From the NCBI GenBank assembly GCA_002708825.1, contig PAPF01000042.1, positions 1 through 64,000 on the forward strand: a DNA stretch of 64,000 nucleotides. Direction: 5' to 3'. This document shows, one piece after another, positions 27,076 to 36,000 of this stretch (positions within the stretch are counted from its first letter, which is position 1; every line of letters starts with the position of its first letter). The position numbers and the translations under genes are program-made. Under the pieces are notes generated by a model. That model saw only the letters and a program-made list of their open reading frames with translations. It did not search any database and was not told where the DNA came from. Origin of the DNA: Phyllobacteriaceae bacterium. GTDB lineage: Bacteria; Pseudomonadota; Alphaproteobacteria; Rhizobiales; Rhizobiaceae.

Positions 27076-28083
27076 TCAGTCGTCGTTCAGGACGTCGGAT
27101 TCCGTCACGGTGTAGGTGCCGGAGCATGTCACCGTCCCGCCAGGCGCCATTGTGGCAATCCTGTTCGACGGGACCGTCGCGCCCGGACAGGTGATCGTCA
27201 CCGGTGTGCCGCCCTCGAACGCCGTTTCCGTCACGTCGATGTTGGTGACGGTGACGTTGCCGGTGTTCCTGACCTCGAATTCGTAGGTGATCACATCGCC
27301 GACCGCATAGGGCGTGGTGCCGCCGTCATCCGAATCCCCGTCGCCGCGCGTCGCGATCTTGGTGAGTTGCAGTCCGGGTTCAAGCGGTATCGTCGTTGCC
27401 ACGGTCAGGACCGATGCAGCGTTCTGCGTCGCGGCATTGCCTTTGGTGTCTTCGGCGGAGACCGAGGTCAGGGTGTTGGAGACGGCGTCCGTGATCCCGG
27501 CCGCATTGTCCACGTCTTCCTGGGTGAGCGTATAGGTGAACTCATATGTCCAGGAATTCCCGGGCGTCAGGTTGGCTGCCGCCGGTTCGGTCGCGCTGGT
27601 CGGCGTGGTTGGAACCACAGGCGCCGTTCCGGTCAGGGCTTTGCCGTCGAATGCCGGACCCGGGTCCGTCAGCGCCACATTGGTGAGCGAGACGTTGCCG
27701 GTGTTGGCGACGACAACCCGGTATGTGATGACATCGCCGCCGTCGATGCTGTCGGTGTCATCGCCCTGAAGAACCGTAATGTTTCCCACCACCGTTTTGG
27801 TGACGGTGAATTCCGGGCTCGAGGCCTCGACGTTGACCTGAACTTGTGAGTCGGGTTCGGACCCGGTGCTGTAGACGGGATTCCCGTTCGGCAGCGTACC
27901 GTTGACGGTCGCGGTGTTGTCGAGCGTCGCCCATGCAGGCGAAGCCGAAGCCGTGGCGAGCAGGAATGCCATGGCAAACCGGCCCTTTCCTCGAGTCATG
28001 CAGATTCTGTCAGAATTCATGGTCAGTTTTCCCTCATCAATACCGGACTGGTCCGGTGCCGCACCCAAAAAGGTCTTGATCAT
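27076..28083 (-). CDS. short secreted DUF11 protein (proposed polymerising subunit)
   Basis: 335 residues from ATG 28083, which has a strong AGGAGGAG site; an ATG at 28020 would give a more compact signal peptide (cleavage near SPAWA). The mature protein starts TLDNTATVNGTLPNGNPV, a free closing strand pair of a DUF11 domain. One full DUF11 domain follows (PEFTVTKTVVGN to ASVLTVATT). A second (PGLQLTKIATRGDG, YEFEVRNTGNVTVTNIDV) stops at GTYTVTESDVLNDD, before its NTA strands. So it carries a donor segment at one end and an incomplete domain at the other, as expected of a subunit that joins head to tail. It starts 11 bp after the preceding gene. DUF11 domains are Ig-like and common in surface filaments. 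Confidence 0.75.
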   Translation of the reverse strand: MIKTFLGAAPDQSGIDEGKLTMNSDRICMTRGKGRFAMAFLLATASASPAWATLDNTATVNGTLPNGNPVYSTGSEPDSQVQVNVEASSPEFTVTKTVVGNITVLQGDDTDSIDGGDVITYRVVVANTGNVSLTNVALTDPGPAFDGKALTGTAPVVPTTPTSATEPAAANLTPGNSWTYEFTYTLTQEDVDNAAGITDAVSNTLTSVSAEDTKGNAATQNAASVLTVATTIPLEPGLQLTKIATRGDGDSDDGGTTPYAVGDVITYEFEVRNTGNVTVTNIDVTETAFEGGTPVTITCPGATVPSNRIATMAPGGTVTCSGTYTVTESDVLNDD

Positions 28084-28094
28084 TGCCGCTCCTC

Positions 28095-31000
28095 CTAGTT
28101 CTGAAGCGTTTCGATATCCTGCACCCGGACCGTGTAGTCCGCCGTGAACGTGATGGTGTCTCCCGGTGCCAGAACGTCCCATGTTGGTCCGGCACCATCG
28201 GCATCGGTCGAATCGCCCGTCGCCGCGCCGGCATCACTGGTCAGTGAGACAGTGACCGGGCTGCCCGGATTGTTGCCACCGAGGAAGTCCGGATCGGTCC
28301 CGTTCGTGGTGTCAGTCACCTGGACATTGTTGACGACCGTGTTGCCGGTATTGGTCACTGCGTAGGAATAGCGGATCACGTCACCAAGACCGGCTTGCCC
28401 GTCGCTATTGGCATCGGTCACGAAGACATGGCTTTTCACGAGTGTGAGGCCGGGTTCCTGCGTCAATGCCGCCGTGACCTGCGCGTCGGCGGACCGGATC
28501 GTGTTCAGGCCGGTATTGCCCTCGGCATAAGCCGTGTTGGTCACCTGACCGGCCTCGATGTCCGCTTGCACCAGCGTGTAATCCGCCGTCACGATCCAGG
28601 TCTCGCCGGGATCAAGCTCGCCATTGCCATTCGTATCACCGCTGTCCGGGGATGCCACGGGCACGGTTCCGATCTTGTCATCGACAATCTGCACCGATGT
28701 CAGCGCGGCGGCATTGCCGGCCGGATTGGCAATGGTGAAGGTGTAGCTGATGGTGTCGCCCGCGCTGTCATGGCCGGAATTGTCGGCATCAGTGCGTGCG
28801 CCTTCGGCTTTGGCAAGCGTCACATAGGTCTGGCAGATCTCGACGCTGTCGAACAGGTTGCCATTGCCGAGATTTCCGCCGGTCGTGGCAACCCCGGAAA
28901 AACTGGCCGAGATCGTTCCGGCCGAAGGGCCGGCCACATGCGTTGCCGTGTAGGTCTGCCAAGCCAGCCGGCCGGTCGTGAAGTTGCCGAAATCCGTCTG
29001 GCCACCGCTGTCGTCAGTGATGAGAAGACTGGCCGTATCGTCGCCCGAGCGGCCACGATGGGCCCAGTGGACGCGAACCTCCGCCCCGGGCTGGATGGCA
29101 TGCGGGCCCTGCACCATGTTGTTGCCCATTTCGGCCAGTTGCGTGCCGGTATGGGCCGGAACGCCGTTGAAACCCGTTTGCCAGACCTCGAAACCGCCGC
29201 CGGACTGCGTCCAGCCGGGCAAGGTGGGTGTCAGGTGAAAATTGGGCGGTTCGCCGGTATAGGCCGGGTCTTCCATGCCGCCATTGGTGGCAAGGTTGGT
29301 GCCCGTACAGGCCGCCACGCCGGTGACCGCCGGCATGGACAAGGTCACGGTGGCAATTGCGGTATCGCAGATGGCGGGATCGGAGACGAGACAGATCTGG
29401 TACCGGATATTGTAGGTGCGTGCCGTGCGAAGGGGCGGCACGGTGATCGTGCCATCGGCGTTGATCACAGCGCCGGCCATGCCATCGAGATTGGTGATGG
29501 TGGCCGTGACATCGGCCGGATCGAAGACCTCTCCGCGATACAAGTCGTTGGCAAATACGGTCGCGGTCGTGCCGCCGGTCTCGCTGTCGATCGGCGTGGC
29601 GGAGAAGTCATCGTCGTTGGCGGACAGGACGTCGAGCGTAGCGGTGACCTGGGCATCGTCCGAGCGGATCGTGTTCAGGCCGGTATTGCCCTCGGCGTAA
29701 GCGGTGTTGGTCACTCTGCCTGCATCCATGTCGGCCTGGACCAGCGTATAGTCCGCCGACACGATCCATGTCTCGCCGGGATCGAGCTGCCCATTGCCAT
29801 TCGTGTCACCGCTGTCCGGAGAGGCAACGGGCACGGTTCCGATCTTGTCGTCCACGATCTGCACGGCCGAGAGCGGCGACTCATTGCCCACCGGGTTGGC
29901 GATGGTGAAGGTGTAGCTGATGGTATCACCCAGGCTGTCGCCACCGGAGTCGTCGACATCCGTGCGGGTCCCTTCGGCCTTGGCCAGCGTCACATAGGTC
30001 TGGCAGACCTCGACACTGTCGAGCAGATTGCCCGTGCCCGTGGTCGGGAAGATGCTGGTAAAGGTCAGCGTGGCACCCGATGCTCCCGGGGAGACGACAT
30101 GCGTGGTGTTCCTGACAGTCCATGGTCCCGCAGGGCTGGTGAAGTTTCCGTAGTTGGTCGAGCCCCCGCCATTGTCTGCGATCACCAGACTTGCAGTCTC
30201 GGGTCCGTTGCGGCCGACATGGGCCCAATAGACTTTCAATTCGCCCCGCGGCTGGACGGGCTGGGTCGCCTGTACGAGCGTGGCAGCGCCGATGCCGTTC
30301 ATTTCGATCAATTGCGTACCGGAATGCGACGGCTTTCCCAGGAAGCCGCCTTTCCATACCTCAAAGTTACCTTCGCTGCTGGTCCAGCCCGGCATATTCG
30401 CGTTGGTCACATTCACATAGCCGCCTCCGATAACTGGCTCTTCGAACGATCCGTTTACCGCGAGATTCGTGCCGCTGCAGAAGGGCGAGGACGGGACGGG
30501 CGGCAGATCGACCGTCACCGCTTCTTCCAGATCGTCGCCCGTGGTGCCCGGATCGGTCTGGTCGCCGGCAGCCGCTGTCGTGGTGTTGGTGATTGTCTGG
30601 CCCGCCTGCCCGGCATCGACCGTGGCGGAAATGTCCAGCGTCACCGGTGTGCCATTGGCCACATCGCCGATGGTCCAGACACCGGTCGTCTCGTCATAGG
30701 TACCAGCGCTGGCGGTTGACGAGACATAAGTCAGCCCGGCGGGCAAAGAGTCGGTCAGCGTCACATTCGTTGCCGTGGTTCCCGCCGTGGCATTGGTCAC
30801 CGTGATGCGGAAGGTGACCGTGTCGCCCACAGCCGGGGTCGAATCCGCCGATTGCAGCGTCTTGACGGTGACGAGATTGATGCCCGTCACATTGTCACGA
30901 TAGTCGAAATCGGTTGCCAAAGGTGCGGCATTGGAGCCATCGGCTGCCATATCGCCGTCCGCATCCGAAAGGGCAAACGCCGTCCCGTCATGCGCCTGGC

Positions 31001-32129
31001 CATTCACATCGGCGTAGGAATCAGCGGCTTCCGCGCCAGAATCCAGGCCGTTTGCCCCGTAGACACCGGACAGCGTGAACCCGCTTTCCGCTGCGTCGGA
31101 TGTGCCGTCATTGTCACTGTCGGTATCGAGGTAGTCCGGCGTGCCGTCGCTGTCGGTATCCACCGCGGAAAGCCCGGCAGACGATACCGGATCCGCCGAG
31201 CCCGTGTCAGCGTCATAGGCATCGTCCAGTCCCTCGCCGTCCAGGTCAATGCCCGAAGGCACCACATAGCCCGCCGTCGATTGCGCCTCCACGTTGTCCG
31301 GGATGCCATCATTGTCTGAATCGAGGTCGAGATAGTCGGCAATACCATCGCCGTCGCTGTCCAGAGGCAGATCGGAGAGGAACACCCGGAAATCATCAAA
31401 GCCCAGATAGGTCTCGGTTCCCGCTGTTCCCTCTGCGTAAATGTATAGATGACTGATGTCGGCTACAGGCGTGACATTGAGCACGACCTCTACCCAGCCT
31501 GCCGCACTGCCGGTGACGACCTGACTGATACCGACGAGCTGGTCTGTTGCGCCCCAAGTGGCGCCCCCATAAACCCATGCCCGGCCGGGATTATCCCAGT
31601 TACGAGTACCTGCATCGGCCACGGCCAGCCGGTAGCGGATTTGCGCCGGTTGTCCGGCGGGCAAGGCCTGATCGAGCTGAATGCCCCAGCGCTCACGCGG
31701 GGTACCGTCGGTATTGGAGTGAAATCCGACATATCTCGAGCCCTCGAAAGCGGGCAGCGCAATTCCGAAACTACTTCTCGGACCAATATCGGAATCAAAG
31801 ACGATCTGGCGAACCGTGCCCGTTGTTGGCAGCGTACCGGTCGGCAGGGCCTCAAGGACGCTGTCGACCGTAGAGGCCTGCTCCACATAATCGGGCACAT
31901 ATTCGATCAGACCGTCATTGTCGGGATCGATGTCGACCACATCGGGAACACCGTCACCATCGGTGTCGACCGGCTGGGCATGCGCGACTGTCACCAGGCC
32001 TGCCATCAGGCAGACCAGCATTGCCGTGATCAATCGCAACACACGATGCCGGCGCGCAAGGCGCTGGCAAATATCGTTAACCGCCACGGAAACGCCCCCG
32101 GTTTCACAGCGAATCAAAAATGCACACAT
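28095..32129 (-). CDS. large TSP3/DUF11 surface protein (proposed tip subunit)
   Basis: 1344 residues from ATG 32129; a GTG at 32087 would give a tidier signal peptide (cleavage near TVAHA-QPV). It begins with calcium-loop repeats ([19 protein letters not shown]), a lectin-like beta domain, and a TSP3 module with [18 protein letters not shown]11 domain ([19 protein letters not shown]) is followed by two copies of a roughly 390-residue unit: an NGSFE-type carbohydrate-binding-like domain plus a DUF11 domain. The last DUF11 domain ([19 protein letters not shown]) ends abruptly at [15 protein letters not shown], without the usual NTA strands. No donor segment follows its signal peptide. First gene of the operon; a Crp-type regulator is divergent. 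Confidence 0.8.
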   Translation of the reverse strand: MCAFLIRCETGGVSVAVNDICQRLARRHRVLRLITAMLVCLMAGLVTVAHAQPVDTDGDGVPDVVDIDPDNDGLIEYVPDYVEQASTVDSVLEALPTGTLPTTGTVRQIVFDSDIGPRSSFGIALPAFEGSRYVGFHSNTDGTPRERWGIQLDQALPAGQPAQIRYRLAVADAGTRNWDNPGRAWVYGGATWGATDQLVGISQVVTGSAAGWVEVVLNVTPVADISHLYIYAEGTAGTETYLGFDDFRVFLSDLPLDSDGDGIADYLDLDSDNDGIPDNVEAQSTAGYVVPSGIDLDGEGLDDAYDADTGSADPVSSAGLSAVDTDSDGTPDYLDTDSDNDGTSDAAESGFTLSGVYGANGLDSGAEAADSYADVNGQAHDGTAFALSDADGDMAADGSNAAPLATDFDYRDNVTGINLVTVKTLQSADSTPAVGDTVTFRITVTNATAGTTATNVTLTDSLPAGLTYVSSTASAGTYDETTGVWTIGDVANGTPVTLDISATVDAGQAGQTITNTTTAAAGDQTDPGTTGDDLEEAVTVDLPPVPSSPFCSGTNLAVNGSFEEPVIGGGYVNVTNANMPGWTSSEGNFEVWKGGFLGKPSHSGTQLIEMNGIGAATLVQATQPVQPRGELKVYWAHVGRNGPETASLVIADNGGGSTNYGNFTSPAGPWTVRNTTHVVSPGASGATLTFTSIFPTTGTGNLLDSVEVCQTYVTLAKAEGTRTDVDDSGGDSLGDTISYTFTIANPVGNESPLSAVQIVDDKIGTVPVASPDSGDTNGNGQLDPGETWIVSADYTLVQADMDAGRVTNTAYAEGNTGLNTIRSDDAQVTATLDVLSANDDDFSATPIDSETGGTTATVFANDLYRGEVFDPADVTATITNLDGMAGAVINADGTITVPPLRTARTYNIRYQICLVSDPAICDTAIATVTLSMPAVTGVAACTGTNLATNGGMEDPAYTGEPPNFHLTPTLPGWTQSGGGFEVWQTGFNGVPAHTGTQLAEMGNNMVQGPHAIQPGAEVRVHWAHRGRSGDDTASLLITDDSGGQTDFGNFTTGRLAWQTYTATHVAGPSAGTISASFSGVATTGGNLGNGNLFDSVEICQTYVTLAKAEGARTDADNSGHDSAGDTISYTFTIANPAGNAAALTSVQIVDDKIGTVPVASPDSGDTNGNGELDPGETWIVTADYTLVQADIEAGQVTNTAYAEGNTGLNTIRSADAQVTAALTQEPGLTLVKSHVFVTDANSDGQAGLGDVIRYSYAVTNTGNTVVNNVQVTDTTNGTDPDFLGGNNPGSPVTVSLTSDAGAATGDSTDADGAGPTWDVLAPGDTITFTADYTVRVQDIETLQN
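28471..28863. repeat. internal duplication copy 2 in tip-subunit gene
   Basis: Aligns without gaps to 29641-30033 at a constant offset of 1170 bp (390 codons). Encodes [12 protein letters not shown] to [14 protein letters not shown]. The preceding NGSFE-type domain is duplicated at the protein level too, so the whole 390-residue unit was copied. Confidence 0.85.
29641..30033. repeat. internal duplication copy 1 in tip-subunit gene
   Basis: Partner of 28471-28863. Long runs are identical ([17 protein letters not shown] at protein level), with scattered silent changes, so the copies have had time to drift. Confidence 0.85.
31080..31361 (-). repeat. TSP3 VEAQ-type module shared with the giant adhesin
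   Basis: Encodes [39 protein letters not shown] and [15 protein letters not shown]. Nearly the same chain occurs at 3321-3815 and 7570-8075 in the adhesin gene, 23 kb or more away. Confidence 0.8.
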
Positions 32130-32360
32130 GTTATTTGTAGCATGGTGAATCCCGCTGCATAGGCCATGGCGCGCAACATGGTGTTCATTCCCTGAAGGTT
32201 TGCCTATCATTGCGGGCATTCCGGTCCATGCTCCCTTGCTGGTCGCATTGCCGCGCCGTCTGCAGGCCGTTGCCTTGGCGCACCGCCTTTTCGTAGGATT
32301 GCGGATGCGGTCAATCATCCGGTGCGGCGCGCCGGAGGGCAAGCGGGAGCGGCGGGAATC

Positions 32361-33014
32361 ATGCAAAACAGCGAGGAACGGCTCGATCCGGGGCTCTTTG
32401 CGATCCTGTTCGAAGGCGCGCAGCGCGAATCCCTGGCTGCCGGCCAGAACATCTTCCAGCAGGACGATCAGGCCCACCGGCTCTACGGGCTTGTTTCCGG
32501 CAGTGTCGAGATCAGCATCTATTCGCTGTCGGGCCGCAAGCTTGTTGTCAATGTCCAGAAGTCCGGGCTGATCGGCGAGATCGCGACGCTGGACGGCGGC
32601 CGGCGCACGGCGGCGGCGACCTGCCTCACCGATTGCGAGGTGCTGTCGATTTCACGCACCCGCCTTTTCGAGCGCATGCAGCAGCACCCTGCCATCGCGG
32701 CCGCCATGATCCGCCTGCTCTGCGACCGTTTGCGCCGCGTGAGCGGCGATCTGGGCGACCAGGCGCTGCTCAACATCGATGCACGCCTCGCCAAGCGCCT
32801 GCTTTCCCTCAGCACGCAACTGGCTGACGCCGAGGGCTGGATTCCGTTCTCGCAATCGGACCTGGCCGAACGCCTCGGCGCCACGCGTGAATCCGTCAAC
32901 AAGACGCTGAAGGCATGGACTCGCGGCGGTCTCGTCAACCTCAGGCGCGGCGCGGTGCAGATCGCCGACGCGGCACGGCTGGAGAGGCTGGCGGGCGATT
33001 GCGCGGGCACCTGA
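32361..33014 (+). CDS. Crp/Fnr-family transcriptional regulator
   Basis: 217 residues. An N-terminal cyclic-nucleotide-binding-type beta-barrel ([34 protein letters not shown]) is followed by a long dimerisation helix and a winged HTH ([24 protein letters not shown]). There is no cysteine cluster, so it is not an FNR-type iron-sulfur sensor. Conserved cAMP contacts are only partly present, so the ligand is open. Start ATG at 32361 with GGCGGGAA upstream. It is divergent from the surface operon with 231 bp between, and is a good candidate for its regulator. An adenylate cyclase gene lies 4 kb away. Confidence 0.85.
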   Translation: MQNSEERLDPGLFAILFEGAQRESLAAGQNIFQQDDQAHRLYGLVSGSVEISIYSLSGRKLVVNVQKSGLIGEIATLDGGRRTAAATCLTDCEVLSISRTRLFERMQQHPAIAAAMIRLLCDRLRRVSGDLGDQALLNIDARLAKRLLSLSTQLADAEGWIPFSQSDLAERLGATRESVNKTLKAWTRGGLVNLRRGAVQIADAARLERLAGDCAGT

Positions 33015-33026
33015 TCCCAAGACGCA

Positions 33027-36000
33027 TCACAGGCGCGATACCATCCAGGCCAGCGCGCTGCGCGAGGGCATGAAGAAATAGCCGCCCCCGCGCAGGGTCA
33101 CGAAGGAGGGCAGCGGCGGCAGGGCGATCCCGCCCGACAGGGTCGGAATGGTGAAGCGCGCGCCCGCTTCCTGCGTGCCGATCACAGGGTCCTTCTCGCG
33201 CATCAGGCCATGGAACAGCGGCGCCGAGATCCAGGTCTGCTGGACGAACTCGAACTGGCGCTCGATATCGGCATTCAGGCACATGAAGAACAGGCCGCGT
33301 TCCTCGCCGCCGTCCTTGAGCGCGCGGCGGTAATTGCGTCCCACCCGCAGGATGCGGTGCCGTTTGCCGATGTCGATCATCGTCTCGCGGTCGAGGCCCA
33401 GCGAATCGCGCGGATTGGACCGCCGGATGTGGCTGCCCAGCGGGCAATGCAGGCCTTGCGGGTCTTCCGGGCCGAAGCGGAAGCCGTTGTCCGGTTCGGC
33501 GCCATCTTCACCCGGGGCGTGCGGGTTGCGCACCAGCGACGAGCCGTTGGGCCAGCGGCCCATCATCTTCGCGCCCACCCATTGCGGCGTGGCTTCCGCC
33601 ATGGCCCCTGTCTCGCGCAAGGCAGCGGCGGCCTCACGGCAATAGCCGCCGAACCCCTCGACATCCTGCGCGAGGTGGCGGACGACGAGAAAACTGCCAT
33701 TGCGCCCGAAGTCGCGCGGCAGGCCGGGGCCCGGATCGCGCGCGCCGGCAGGCTCCATCGCCACCGGCAGGATGCAGCCGGGATCGCGCGATGGCGGGAT
33801 CACAATCGCTGGCGGCACATGGCCGCGCTGGTCGCGGTAGCCGAGGATGAATTCGCCAGCCGCGACGCGGTGCATCGGATCGCTGTTCATGGCGCGGGCG
33901 CGCGGCGTGCCTTCGATCACCGGCTGCGAGATGCCATCGGCAAAGCCGAAGGGCTCCACGGCCTGGCCATCGCGCCTGTCGATGGCCAGTGGCACGTCGC
34001 ATGTCTTCACCAGCCCGGCATCGCGGGCGGCATCGTCATGGCGTTCCAAAAGCGCGGAAAGCCGGGCCTCGTCTTCCGCATAGAGCAGGAGGAGCACATC
34101 GGCACGCGCCCGTGCGGCGCCCCATTCCCATTCGCCCGGCGCGTTTGGACCGGCATCGTCGAGGATGCGGGCGCGTGACGGATGGTCCATGTTCTGCCGG
34201 AAGGCGGGCGGAAAGGCGGCCAACGGCTCCCCGCCGGTCCCCGGATCCAGGCCGAGGCGTTCAAGCCCGGCGGGGCCGAAGGCGCAGATCACGGCCTCAC
34301 CCTCGGGCAGGCGGTCACCGAAGCGGGTTCCGGCCAGCAGCATCTCGGCGAACGCTTTCCGCCCGGCGCGCGATGCATCATCGGGGATCATGAAGGCAAG
34401 CGCGCGGCCATGGGCAAGCCGGCCCATCGGGCCGAACATCAGCGACTGGATCTCATGCGTTTCCAGAACGCCATCGGGACGCGGGATCGAGCCGAAATTG
34501 GCCAGCCAGTCGCGTGCCTCCTGCCCGGTATCGGCATGGACCAGCCCCTGGCGAATGGCGGAGTTGACGCGGATGCGCCGGGTGTCGAGACCCGGATAGG
34601 CGCAGTACCAGAACAGCGTGGGGATCTGCTGGTTGCGGGCCCAGCGCTTGAAGCGGTCGCCGTCGCTTGCGCCGTCGCGGAACAGGTAGCGGCTGCGCGG
34701 GAAGCCCAGCGTGTTGCTCCATACGCCGGTCAGCCCGTAATGGGCCTTGGTGATGAAATCCTCCAGATAGCTTTCCCACGATCCGCCATAGTTGGAGAAG
34801 AAGACCAGACGGTCCGTTCCCGGCAGGAGCACCCAGCGGGCGAAATGGATGGTGTTGATGCCGCCGAGATAGCCGGGCCGGAAGACGTAGACGGCGGCGA
34901 AGCGGATGACGAAGAAGGACACGCGCAGCGCCAGGCGGCGCAGCCATCCGGCCTTCATGACCGACAGCCCGGTCAGGTGGTTCTGCGTTCCCAGCCGGTT
35001 CTCGCGTTCGACTACGGCCTCGTAGCGGGCGAAGGGCGGCAGTTCGTCCGATGGCTTGTCGCGCGCCTCGGCGCGGTTGAGCGCGACAGAGAGGGCAAGG
35101 CCGGCAAGGACCAGGATGATGGCGAGGCCGAGCACGGCGACCACCGCCGCGGCCACGAGGGAGGAGACCAGCATGAGCAGGGAGCCCAGCGAAGCGAAGG
35201 AACCCGGCGCGCCGAACACCAGCGCGTAGTTCAGAGCCGTGCCGATGGCGGCGAGAAACAGGAAAACGGCAATGGCGCGGCGTGGCTCCGAGGCACCCAG
35301 CAGCGCCTTGGACCAGGTGCCGGGCGCCTTCTGCTCCAGAAGCGAATCGGCGGGCCGCAGGGCCCATGAGAAGCCTTCGCTCTGCGACAGTTGCCGGCGG
35401 ACCTCGCCGATGATCTGCAAGGCATCACCCGCGCCGCGTCCCGTGATCGAACGGACCATGCCCTCGACCGTGTCGTACAGGCGCGCCTCGTCGCGGATGC
35501 GGCGCACGGAATGGCCCGGCGTGCCGGAAAAGACAAGGCCGGGCGCCGTTCCGGGAAACGGGCCGACCGGGACGTGGTGGCGCCGCAGGAACGCCTGGAA
35601 ATCCTCGTCTTGCCCAAGTGCACCGGCGGCCTCGAAGACCGGGCGGAGGAAGGGCCCGGTCGCGATTGCGAGTTTTTCCAGGATCCGGTCCAGCGGGCCG
35701 TCAGCGGACAGTTCCAGCACGAGATGCGCCTTGTCCTGCGGCGTTTCCCCGGCCTCGTCGGCCTTGCAGATGACGGCAAGGCTCATGAAATGAACGATCC
35801 CGGTGTCATCAAGGGCGGCCGCCACGTCCTCGCGGGCGGGATTGCGGAGGCCATCCGCCATGGCGCGCAGGGGGCCAAGGGGCGTTGCGGGCGCGACCGG
35901 CACGACGACAGTGGCCATGGTCTGTGTGGCGAGGCGGTCGGCCGCCGGGCGGTCGAAACCGACATGCAGGGCATGGGGAAATGCACCGCGGCGGACAAGC

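Noticed and set aside
27076-28095. Frameshift as the cause of the cut-short DUF11 domains
   Set aside because: No frame downstream of either stop encodes the missing NTA strands; the DNA there is ribosome site, start codon or hairpin.
28395-30719. Plus-strand open frame of 774 codons
   Set aside because: Antisense to the tip-subunit gene and its 1170-bp duplication; the minus-strand frame has a signal peptide and clear domains.
33015-33026. Terminator between the convergent Crp gene and the P450 fusion
   Set aside because: Only 12 bp separate the stops and no hairpin is visible there.
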